A DNA stretch of 14,676 bases from Candidatus Poribacteria bacterium (GTDB taxonomy: Bacteria; Poribacteria; WGA-4E; WGA-3G). This document shows positions 7,303 to 13,836 of this stretch, piece by piece. Below the pieces are notes generated by a model, which was not told the origin of the DNA, did not search any database, and worked only from the letters and a program-made list of their open reading frames with translations. Each line of letters begins with the position of its first letter. The first letter of the stretch is position 1. The position numbers were made by a program, and so were the translations under genes. The stretch covers positions 1-14,676 of the forward strand of contig RKRO01000304.1 of the NCBI GenBank assembly GCA_007571355.1, given 5' to 3'.

Positions 7303-8097
7303 CTACCTTCTTCTCTGAAGATTTCGGCGGGTGAAAATCTTATCATCAATCTCTGAATCGAATGTCGCATTCAGCCATCGGACAACCGTTTTGTGCCCTT
7401 CTTTGTTCTGTGGGATGATCTCCATCACAGATGGCGCGATTTTGTCACCAAAGGTTTTGATCTCTTTGAAATTCATCACCCGCATCAGGTTCCCTTTTTC
7501 GTCATAGAACCGCTGCCATACCGGCATATAATCGTCAGACTGCACGGCTGCAACGATCTTTCCCCAGACGATGGGGGACTCTTCTTTCGGGACAAGTTGA
7601 ATATAGAGATGCTCCGGGGTTGCATCCTCTGGTGTCGTCAGTTGATATATATAATCGTTGAGCATTGACGACTCCCGAACCAAATCGTCGTTTGTGAAAT
7701 CGGATCCCATCCACGACCCCATCATCATTGACGGCGGAATCTTCATCACCTTGTTCGTCTTCGGCAGATAGTTCCACATCTCGTTCCCGATGCGCAGTGT
7801 CGCGACACCTTGTTCTTTCTTTGGTGCCGTAATTCGGATAAAAGTCTTGCTCATCCCTTCTGTCCAGACCGTCATTGCGAGGGTGCGTTCCCAATGTGGT
7901 GTAAAGATGTGCATCTCCATGTCGGCATGACTCGTCTCACTGCGATAGAGTTGATCAATTTTTTTTACAATGGCTTCAACATCGGGTGCGGTTTCATTGG
8001 CTTGCCCTGACACACAAAGCGGAACAGCCAACATCAGCAACAACCACACTTTCAGCCCCTGTAATCCGTCTCGTGTTTTGCCTCTGGGTTTCATCAT
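7303..8097 (-). CDS. LolA-like outer-membrane lipoprotein-sorting family periplasmic protein
   Basis: This is the first gene of the operon. From the ATG ending at 8097 the product is 264 residues, starting MMKPRGKTRDGLQGLKVWLLLMLAV with a signal peptide likely cut after GQA (residue 33). The frame extends to 8163, but a promoter-like pair overlaps that upstream ATG, so 8097 is preferred. The mature part (VEAIVKKIDQLYRSETSHADMEM, TEGMSKTFIRITAPKKEQGVATLRIGNEMWNYLPKTNKVMKIPPSM, WQRFYDEKGNLMRVMNF) follows the LolA-like family known as 'outer membrane lipoprotein-sorting protein'. These have a half-barrel that shields a lipid chain in the periplasm. It is longer than classical LolA. It probably picks up a lipid-bearing cargo from the two permeases and hands it towards the outer membrane. 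The specific cargo is unknown. Confidence 0.82.
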   Translation of the reverse strand: MMKPRGKTRDGLQGLKVWLLLMLAVPLCVSGQANETAPDVEAIVKKIDQLYRSETSHADMEMHIFTPHWERTLAMTVWTEGMSKTFIRITAPKKEQGVATLRIGNEMWNYLPKTNKVMKIPPSMMMGSWMGSDFTNDDLVRESSMLNDYIYQLTTPEDATPEHLYIQLVPKEESPIVWGKIVAAVQSDDYMPVWQRFYDEKGNLMRVMNFKEIKTFGDKIAPSVMEIIPQNKEGHKTVVRWLNATFDSEIDDKIFTRRNLQRRR

Positions 8098-8133
8098 TTT
8101 TGGGTTATCCTTTCCATTTGACCTTATGCTATT

Positions 8134-8163
8134 ATGATATAACAAAATGTCTTTAAAGTGCAA
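8134..8163 (-). promoter_or_regulatory. Probable sigma70-type promoter for the Lol-like operon
   Basis: On the minus strand TTGCAC (8163-8158) is followed by an 18-nt spacer and TATCAT (8139-8134), with four and five of six consensus bases. Transcription would begin near 8127, about 30 nt before the chosen ATG at 8097, leaving room for the AAAGGA sequence that lies 10-13 nt upstream of it. The call is by eye only. Confidence 0.4.
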
Positions 8164-8277
8164 GTTTTTCGTTACATGCCGTATGTAGTCTGGGATTCTC
8201 TAACAAACAATACCTCTTTCATATCTATCCAACCCAATTACCTCCAGTCAAACACAAGAGACCTTCAAAAAAACATA

Positions 8278-8307
8278 TTGACAGTATTGCTTTCTGCAGT
8301 GTATGAT
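8278..8307 (+). promoter_or_regulatory. Sigma70-type promoter for gnd
   Basis: A perfect TTGACA (8278-8283) is followed by an 18-nt spacer and TATGAT (8302-8307, five of six consensus). The start point should fall near 8314, leaving a leader of about 30 nt that carries the strong AGGAGG site at 8329-8334. It is the best promoter by eye in the window and is divergent from the operon promoter about 115 bp away. Confidence 0.6.
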
Positions 8308-8328
8308 ATGCAAAACAGACGCTATCAT

Positions 8329-8345
8329 AGGAGGAAACAGATTTG
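8329..8345 (+). promoter_or_regulatory. Strong ribosome binding site for a TTG start (gnd)
   Basis: AGGAGG at 8329-8334 sits 8 nt before TTG 8343-8345. No ATG or GTG in frame lies close to it, and the TTG gives MAADIGLIGLAVMGENLALN, which places the Rossmann fold at the normal distance from the N-terminus. This settles the start as TTG. Confidence 0.75.
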
Positions 8346-9806
8346 GCAGCAGATATTGGGCTCATCGGATTAGCAGTGATGGGCGAAAACCTTGCACTGA
8401 ACATGGAAAGCAAAGGCTTTGAGGTGGCGGTCTTTAACCGTACCATCTCACGGGTAGACGCTTTCATGGAACGTGCTGCGAAAGAAAAAAATATCACTGG
8501 GGCACATTCTATACCGGAGTTAATTGAAAAACTCGATACCCCTCGAAAAATTATCTTGATGGTGAAAGCGGGGGAACCCGTTGATGCATTTATCGGGCAA
8601 TTAGTGCCACATCTCTCAAAAGGCGACCTCATTATTGACGGCGGGAATTCTAATTTCAACGACACCGTCCGCAGGCACGCGGAGTTGGCTAAACAGGCTA
8701 TTCTGTTTATCGGCACGGGTATCTCCGGCGGTGAAGAAGGCGCGCTCAAGGGCCCCGCGATGATGCCAGGTGGTTCAGCTGAGGCTTATGCACTCGTGGA
8801 ACCAATCTTTACGAAGATCGCAGCACAAGTAGACGGCACGCCGTGCTGTTCCTATATCGGCCCAGACGGTGCTGGGCATTACGTGAAAATGGTGCATAAC
8901 GGCATCGAGTACGGTGATATGCAGCTGATCTGCGAAGCCTATTCGTTGATGAAAAGCGTCTTGGGCATGAACGCGGCCGAAATGCACGAAGTCTTCAGCG
9001 AATGGAATCGCGGCGAATTGAATTCTTACCTCATCGAAATCACTGCTGATATCTTCACACAACTCGATAGCAGCGGCACGCCTTTTGTGGATGTGGTGCT
9101 CGATCAAGCAGGGCAAAAGGGTACCGGCAAATGGACGAGTATCTCGGCACTGGACCTCGGCATCTCCGCACCGACAATCGCTGAGGCGGTTTTTGCGCGA
9201 TGTATCTCCGCCGTCAAAAGCGAACGTGTTGCAGCAGAACAGGTTATCCAAGGACCAGCCGGAACGTTCCAAGGCGACCGAGATGACGCATTAAAAGCGA
9301 TTCATGATGCGCTCTACGCCGCGAAAATCTGCTCTTATGCGCAAGGTTTCGCCTTAATGCGGGAAGCCAGTGAAGAATTCGGTTGGAATTTGGAACTCGG
9401 CAAGATCAGTCTCGGTTGGCGTGGTGGCTGTATCATCCGCGCCAAATTCTTGCACCGGATCGCTGAGGCATTTGAGCGAAATCCTGAACTTCCAAACCTG
9501 TTACTTGATTCCTATTTCCGGGGCGTGATTGAAGCGGCACAACCGAACTGGCGAAATGTCATCGGTACCGCTACGCAACTCGGTGTCCCGATCCCGGCGT
9601 TCAGTTCCGCTTTAGCCTATTTCGATAGTTACCGCAACGGCAGGCTCTCCGCGAACCTCATCCAAGCGATGCGCGACTATTTCGGGGCGCATACTTACCA
9701 CAAACTCGATGCAGAGGGAAATACAATCCTCGGAAAAGATGGCAATCCGACAGTATTCCACACCGAATGGATGCTCGAAGGTCGCCCAGAAGTCATTGTT
9801 GAATAG
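8343..9806 (+). CDS. gnd: 6-phosphogluconate dehydrogenase, decarboxylating
   Basis: This cytoplasmic enzyme oxidises and decarboxylates 6-phosphogluconate to ribulose 5-phosphate with NAD(P)+, in the oxidative pentose phosphate pathway. Its 487 residues fit the long form of the family. It carries the nucleotide-binding GLAVMGENLALNM (9-21); FNRT (31-34), which usually binds the NADP 2'-phosphate; the substrate loop GGNSNFNDT (100-108); GISGGEEGA (126-134); the catalytic KMVHNGIEYGDMQL stretch (Lys 182 and Glu 189 corresponding to the general base and acid); LDQAGQKGTGKWT; and the C-terminal RDYFGAHTY with the substrate-binding Arg and His. All key residues are present. It begins with TTG under a strong SD and its own promoter. 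The TAG stop abuts a repeat element that starts on its final base. The HAD hydrolase and the hydroxyacid dehydrogenase follow on the same strand. Confidence 0.96.
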   Translation: MAADIGLIGLAVMGENLALNMESKGFEVAVFNRTISRVDAFMERAAKEKNITGAHSIPELIEKLDTPRKIILMVKAGEPVDAFIGQLVPHLSKGDLIIDGGNSNFNDTVRRHAELAKQAILFIGTGISGGEEGALKGPAMMPGGSAEAYALVEPIFTKIAAQVDGTPCCSYIGPDGAGHYVKMVHNGIEYGDMQLICEAYSLMKSVLGMNAAEMHEVFSEWNRGELNSYLIEITADIFTQLDSSGTPFVDVVLDQAGQKGTGKWTSISALDLGISAPTIAEAVFARCISAVKSERVAAEQVIQGPAGTFQGDRDDALKAIHDALYAAKICSYAQGFALMREASEEFGWNLELGKISLGWRGGCIIRAKFLHRIAEAFERNPELPNLLLDSYFRGVIEAAQPNWRNVIGTATQLGVPIPAFSSALAYFDSYRNGRLSANLIQAMRDYFGAHTYHKLDAEGNTILGKDGNPTVFHTEWMLEGRPEVIVE

Positions 9807-9935
9807 TTATCAGTTCGGTTTTTCTGTGAAGAACCTTTCAGTTGTCAGTCGTCAGTTAAAGAGGTTTGTTATTGCTTGGACAGTAACCTCAACTGCCACA
9901 AGATGACTCATAACTGAAAACTCATAACTGATAAT
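9806..9935. repeat. CAGTT/AACTG inverted-repeat intergenic element
   Basis: The gap between gnd and the HAD gene is filled by a roughly 130-bp element. Its ends are near-perfect inverted repeats: GTTATCAGTT at 9806-9815 and AACTGATAAT at 9926-9935 (9 of 10). Inside the left half are further CAGT units (9839-9857); the right half contains a 14-bp direct repeat, ACTCATAACTGAAA at 9906-9919 and ACTCATAACTGATA at 9920-9933. The layout is like a small non-coding, MITE-like or palindromic repeat. The left end coincides with the last base of the gnd stop codon. The downstream SD (AAGGAG, 9943-9948) lies just outside it. Confidence 0.6.
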
Positions 9936-9953
9936 TCTTAAAAAGGAGCGTTT

Positions 9954-10850
9954 ATGGCATACGGACCACAACAAGCACTCTACGATTTCAAACCGCAGCA
10001 CGAGTTTTTCGTCGGTATCGACTCCGACGGTTGCGTTTTCAACAGCATGGAGGTCAAACATAACGACTGTTTCAGCGTGAACCTCGTCAAACATTTCGGC
10101 TTAGCATCTATTTCACGCCAGGTGCATCAGGCGTGGGATTTCGTGAATCTCTACTCCAAAACACGTGGTACGAATCGGTTCAAGGCAATCCTATTGGTGT
10201 GCGATTTCTTACGCGAGATGTCACTCGTACAGAAAATGGGTGTCGCAGTCCCTGAGCTCGCCTACTTAAGAGATTGGGTCGAAAATGAAACCAAACTCGG
10301 CAACCCTGCACTACAAACTGCCATTGACAACGCCACCGGTGAGAGGCTCGACGAGCTGAGCCAAGTCATGGCGTGGAGTCTCGGTGTAAACGAAAGTGTC
10401 GCTGAGATTGTCTATAACCTCCCACCGTTTCCCGGTGTACGCGAGACCTTGCAACGGCTGCAAGGACAAGCAGATGTCATTGTCGTCTCCGCTACGCCGG
10501 ACGAAGCACTCCAACGTGAATGGAATGAACACGAAATTGATAGCTATGTCGCGCTAATTGCGGGACAGGAGATGGGGACGAAAACGGAACATCTCACGAT
10601 AACGACGAAAGACAAGTATCCCGAAAACCAAGTCTTGATGCTCGGCGATTCTCCCGGGGACATGAAAGCAGCACAGGATGTCGGCGCGTTGTTCTTTCCT
10701 GTCAACCCCGGTGCCGAGGACGCATCATGGCAACTGTTCCTTGACGAAGCAATGGGCAAATTCTTTGAGGGTCAATACGCTGGTGCCTACGAAGCCGCGT
10801 TAATAAACGAATTTCAAGGATTGTTACCGGAAACCCCACCGTGGCAATAA
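9954..10850 (+). CDS. HAD-superfamily hydrolase, probable phosphatase
   Basis: The 298-residue product shows the four HAD motifs: motif I GIDSDGCVFNS with nucleophile Asp 23 and Asp 25; motif II VVSATP with Ser 179; a Lys at about 220-221 (KDKYP) as motif III; and motif IV MLGDSPGDMKAA with Asp 232 and Asp 236. The long helical insertion between motifs I and II (about 35-155) is a C1-type cap and sets substrate choice. An acyl-aspartate mechanism on a small phosphorylated metabolite is expected, but the substrate cannot be told from sequence. The start is secure: AAGGAG at 9943-9948 is 5 nt from ATG. The gene lies between gnd and a D-2-hydroxyacid dehydrogenase, so a sugar-phosphate or sugar-acid phosphate is plausible by context only. 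Confidence 0.85.
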   Translation: MAYGPQQALYDFKPQHEFFVGIDSDGCVFNSMEVKHNDCFSVNLVKHFGLASISRQVHQAWDFVNLYSKTRGTNRFKAILLVCDFLREMSLVQKMGVAVPELAYLRDWVENETKLGNPALQTAIDNATGERLDELSQVMAWSLGVNESVAEIVYNLPPFPGVRETLQRLQGQADVIVVSATPDEALQREWNEHEIDSYVALIAGQEMGTKTEHLTITTKDKYPENQVLMLGDSPGDMKAAQDVGALFFPVNPGAEDASWQLFLDEAMGKFFEGQYAGAYEAALINEFQGLLPETPPWQ

Positions 10851-10867
10851 AAATCAGCGGATAGGCG

Positions 10868-10933
10868 GGAAGAAGGAGGGAAGTTTGGAGGGGGTCGCTT
10901 TCTGATGATCTTCCATCCTTCCATCATTCTTCC
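10868..10933. repeat. Purine/pyrimidine imperfect inverted repeat between the HAD and dehydrogenase genes
   Basis: A purine-rich arm starting GGAAGAAGGAGGGAAG (10868-10890) is partly complementary to the pyrimidine-rich arm CTTCCATCCTTCCATC... (10910-10933), with a loop of about 19 nt. The right arm contains a tandem CTTCCATC unit. No T tract follows, so it is not a standard intrinsic terminator, though the RNA could fold. The sequence family is unrelated to the CAGTT element 900 bp away, so two kinds of intergenic repeat flank the HAD gene. Confidence 0.5.
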
Positions 10934-10974
10934 ACGTTTCTGCTTACCTGTGTTTACATTACGAAAGGAAATTT

Positions 10975-11925
10975 ATGAAGATTTTACTTCAAGGACGTGT
11001 TGAAGGCGAGTTGTTAGAGAGACTGGAGAGCATCATCGGTAGTGAACACACCTATGTTGCACCAAGTTCACGTGAGGAACTCATTGCGGAAGGCAAAGAT
11101 GCCGATATTTTTTACGGATATTGCAGTGAGGACCTTTTCCCATACTTTCCGAACATCAAATGGATTCAATCCTCCAGTGCAGGCATGGACCGACACATGT
11201 ACCCCGCGCTCCGCGAAAGCGATGTTCTTCTGACAAACGCTGCGGGTTTATATGGGACACACGTCGCCGACCAAGCGTTCGCGCTCCTGCTGGGTTTGGC
11301 GCGCGGTATTCACGAATCCGTTCGGAATCAGGACAAGCACCAATGGGGTGGTAACAGGAAAGCCCCGATGATAGAGATTGACGGATTCAAGATTGGTATC
11401 GTCGGGATGGGCGGTATCGGGATGCAGATGGCGAAGCGCGCAAAAGGGTTCGATATGTACGTTATGGCTGTCGATGCCTATCGTACCGATAAACCCGCCA
11501 ACGTTGATGAATTGATGCCGATGGCTCAACTTTCCAACATGATGAGCCAAGTAGATGTTGTTATGATTGCATGTCCGTTGACCGAGGAGACACGTGGGTT
11601 AATCAATAAGGATAACCTATCTGTGATGCAACCGACAGCGTTCTTTATCAACGTCGCCCGCGGGCCGATCGTCAACGAACCCGATTTGGTTGAGATACTG
11701 AAAGAACGGAAAATTGCGGCTGCAGGATTGGATGTTACCGAAATCGAACCGCTCCCTGCAGACAGCCCGTTGTGGGATCTGGACAACGTTATCATCTCTC
11801 CGCATTCTGCGGGCGGCTCGCAGCACCGCATGCGCCGCATCACTGAATTCTTCTTGGATAACCTGGAACAGTATCTGAAGGGTGAAGAGTTGAAGAACGT
11901 TGTAAATAAGCAGCTTGGATTTTAG
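10975..11925 (+). CDS. D-isomer-specific 2-hydroxyacid dehydrogenase, NAD-dependent
   Basis: The 316-residue enzyme belongs to the family of phosphoglycerate, glyoxylate/hydroxypyruvate and D-lactate dehydrogenases. It interconverts a 2-keto acid and a D-2-hydroxy acid in the cytoplasm. Seen in sequence: a catalytic-domain segment with QSSSAGMDRH (65-74); the dinucleotide motif GMGGIGMQM (144-152), with an acidic Asp 167 at the end of the next strand that favours NAD over NADP; INVARGP with catalytic Arg 229; GLDVTEIEPLP with Glu 258; and ISPHSAGGS with His 277, completing the Arg-Glu-His set. AAAGGA 5 nt before the ATG supports the start. The ACT regulatory domain of long SerA proteins is absent, so it is not the long serine-pathway type. 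The substrate is unresolved; the neighbours suggest sugar-acid or glyoxylate-type metabolism. Confidence 0.92.
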   Translation: MKILLQGRVEGELLERLESIIGSEHTYVAPSSREELIAEGKDADIFYGYCSEDLFPYFPNIKWIQSSSAGMDRHMYPALRESDVLLTNAAGLYGTHVADQAFALLLGLARGIHESVRNQDKHQWGGNRKAPMIEIDGFKIGIVGMGGIGMQMAKRAKGFDMYVMAVDAYRTDKPANVDELMPMAQLSNMMSQVDVVMIACPLTEETRGLINKDNLSVMQPTAFFINVARGPIVNEPDLVEILKERKIAAAGLDVTEIEPLPADSPLWDLDNVIISPHSAGGSQHRMRRITEFFLDNLEQYLKGEELKNVVNKQLGF

Positions 11926-11948
11926 CAGAAATATCTATTTTTCCAGTA

Positions 11949-11970
11949 GCCTCGATTCCACGATCGAGGC
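11949..11970 (+). terminator. Perfect 8-bp stem-loop after the dehydrogenase gene, terminator-like
   Basis: GCCTCGAT (11949-11956), loop TCCACG, ATCGAGGC (11963-11970) form a perfect GC-containing stem 23 nt after the dehydrogenase stop. The bases after it (ACTGCTTTGAG) are only weakly T-rich, so intrinsic termination is uncertain. It separates the metabolic genes from the hicB remnant and the AAA-nuclease gene. Confidence 0.45.
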
Positions 11971-11985
11971 ACTGCTTTGAGAACC

Positions 11986-12175
11986 ATGATTGAATACAAA
12001 GATTATATCGGAGTTGTTGATTTTGACCCAGAAATAGACCTTTTTCATAGAACAGTGATTAATGCACAGGGCGTAATTACGTTTATGGTGCCTCTGTAGC
12101 TGAACTGCGGGGGGAGATGCAAAATCACTTGAGGTCTACTTCGCGGTTTGTGAAGAACAAGGGAAACAGATATGA
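11986..12175 (+). pseudogene. hicB-type antitoxin remnant with two frameshifts
   Basis: Starting at ATG 11986 the frame reads MIEYKDYIGVVDFDPE, then IDLFHRTVINAQGVITF, and hits TAG at 12097-12099. This matches the N-terminal part of HicB antitoxins ('M.YK.Y.G.VEFD.....F.G.VI...DVITF.G.S..EL'). Shifting by one base at 12084 restores YGASVAELRGEMQNH, and a second one-base shift at about 12130 restores EVYFAVCEEQGKQI before TGA 12173-12175. Both are explained by loss of one base. Intact HicB proteins are usually longer and continue with a ribbon-helix-helix or helix-turn-helix DNA-binding end, which is missing. No hicA toxin frame lies next to it. The last codon overlaps the ATG of the AAA-nuclease gene (ATGA), and that gene's SD lies inside the remnant. 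The annotation is by motif memory only. Confidence 0.7.
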
Positions 12176-13788
12176 GAAGGTTCGGTACACAGGGGCCCGT
12201 GAATCCTGAACAGCATTACGTTGTCCCCCGCACGGAAGAACTTGCAGAGTTTATCAGGCGCGTCAAAGAGGGACGCTACATCGTCATCTTCGCGCCGCGG
12301 CAAACAGGAAAGACGACTTTCTTTCAGCGCGCTGTTGCGGCACTCACCGCTGAAGACCTAACCTATTTTCCTATTCAACTGAATTTTGAAATATATGTAG
12401 ATTGCGACCGTGCCGAATTTTACGAGTTTCTCACCAAACAGATCTGCAAGGAAATTGAACGCGTTTTCCACGAACGTGGAGCGGCACTCGACGCAGCACT
12501 CAAGCATTTTCTCGACAATGCCCAGATAACTAACCATTTGTCAATGATGGAATTTTTTGAAGAGTTCCAGCGTTTCCTGAAGGATGGAGAAAATTGGCGG
12601 AAAGTTGTCCTCATTATTGACGAGTTTGATGGCATTCCTATATCTGCCCTGAAAGGTTTTCTGCACGCCTTCCGACATACTTACATCACCCACGCCACAC
12701 TTCAATGTCCGCACAGTCTTGGCATTGTAGGGGTCAAAAGTATTGCACAACTTGACTATGATCGCTCTGTTTCTCCCTTCAATATCCATGACGATTTTGC
12801 TCTGCCCAATTTTACACTCACACAGGTGGAAGAACTGCTTGGGCAATACACTGCCGAGGTCGGACAGGCTTTTGCTCCAGAAGTTACTGAAGCCGTTCAC
12901 AAACAAACAGGGGGCCAACCCTTCCTTGTCAACCGACTCGCGCAGATACTCACAGAGGAAATGGACATCCCGAAAACTGAAACGATCACGTTGGCACACT
13001 TTTCAGCAGCACACATACAGCTCGTGGATGAAAATAATACCAATCTAACACATTTGACAACCAATATCCGTCGAAATCCACGCTTTGAAAACTTTTTGAT
13101 GCGAATCGCATTGGATGAGGAAGGGGTGCCTTTCAACCTACGCAACGAACTTATTAATGAACTCACAACGTACGGAGTACTCGCGAGAGGCACTGACAGA
13201 ATGTGTAAAATTGGCAATCCAATTTATCTACATTGCATTTTACAGGCATTCAAGCCAATAGTTAATGGCTTGGAACGCGACTACTTCCCCGAAGATACCG
13301 ATGGATTTCAGTACCTTATGTCTGATGGACACATTGAGATGGAACGGCTCATGGATAACTTCCAAGATTTCACTGCTCGTGCAGGATACAGAATATTACA
13401 AGTTCCTGAAACCCCGCAAGAGTTCATCGGGCAGCACCTGCTATTTGCTTATCTCGACCAGTTTGTTACCAGCGTGAATGGGGCAATGTATATGGAAGTT
13501 CCAACAGGGCGCGGCAGGATGGATTTGATTATTTTTCACAATCAAAGAAAACACATCGTTGAAACAAAGATATGGCGAAGCGACAGGGTCTATACCCAAG
13601 GGAAGCAACAACTCGCGGCGTACCTGGCGACAGAAGGCGTTGTGGAGGGGTACTACGTTGTGTTCGACCATCGCGAGGTGCCGGAACCGCGCACTGAGAC
13701 AGAGGTAATAAACGAATTGACGATTCGGAGTTACGTTATTCCTGTGGTGCAAGAGCGACCTTCAGTAGAAGCACAACGGGAACATTGA
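12172..13788 (+). CDS. AAA-like ATPase fused to a PD-(D/E)XK nuclease domain
   Basis: The 538-residue product starts MRRFGTQGPVNPEQHYVVPR. Walker A is in FAPRQTGKTTF (40-50) and Walker B in VVLIIDEFD (145-153), in the style of AAA_35/archaeal-type STAND-like ATPases, followed by a helical/winged-helix middle (about 215-400; TGGQPFLVNRL is the usual lid motif). The end (about 410-520) is a PD-(D/E)XK fold: GRMDLII with Asp 451, VETKIW with Glu 464 and Lys 466, and GKQQLAAYL. All catalytic positions are present, so the nuclease could be active; the family is related to DUF1703-like proteins. GGGA lies about 8 nt before ATG, inside the hicB remnant. Such proteins are often present in many copies in some genomes and are suspected to be mobile or defensive, but their role is not established. 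No signal peptide or membrane segment is seen, so it should be cytoplasmic. Confidence 0.85.
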   Translation: MRRFGTQGPVNPEQHYVVPRTEELAEFIRRVKEGRYIVIFAPRQTGKTTFFQRAVAALTAEDLTYFPIQLNFEIYVDCDRAEFYEFLTKQICKEIERVFHERGAALDAALKHFLDNAQITNHLSMMEFFEEFQRFLKDGENWRKVVLIIDEFDGIPISALKGFLHAFRHTYITHATLQCPHSLGIVGVKSIAQLDYDRSVSPFNIHDDFALPNFTLTQVEELLGQYTAEVGQAFAPEVTEAVHKQTGGQPFLVNRLAQILTEEMDIPKTETITLAHFSAAHIQLVDENNTNLTHLTTNIRRNPRFENFLMRIALDEEGVPFNLRNELINELTTYGVLARGTDRMCKIGNPIYLHCILQAFKPIVNGLERDYFPEDTDGFQYLMSDGHIEMERLMDNFQDFTARAGYRILQVPETPQEFIGQHLLFAYLDQFVTSVNGAMYMEVPTGRGRMDLIIFHNQRKHIVETKIWRSDRVYTQGKQQLAAYLATEGVVEGYYVVFDHREVPEPRTETEVINELTIRSYVIPVVQERPSVEAQREH

Positions 13789-13836
13789 AAGAATGGAAAC
13801 TCTAAAACGATGTTACAATGACAACGTCGCTCGCGT

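Noticed and set aside
7260..7370. N-terminal extension of permease 1 overlapping the LolA-like gene
   Set aside because: The added 37 residues are unlike the start of any FtsX-type permease; ATG 7259 gives the same MxxKxAxRNIFRxKRRT start as its paralogue.
11926..11985. hicA toxin gene ahead of the hicB remnant
   Set aside because: The 60 bp between the dehydrogenase stop and the remnant holds only a hairpin, with no frame long enough for HicA.
13808..13829. Bidirectional terminator between the AAA-nuclease and methyltransferase genes
   Set aside because: CGATGTT and AACGTCG can pair with one G-T wobble, but the stem is short and has no T tract on either side.
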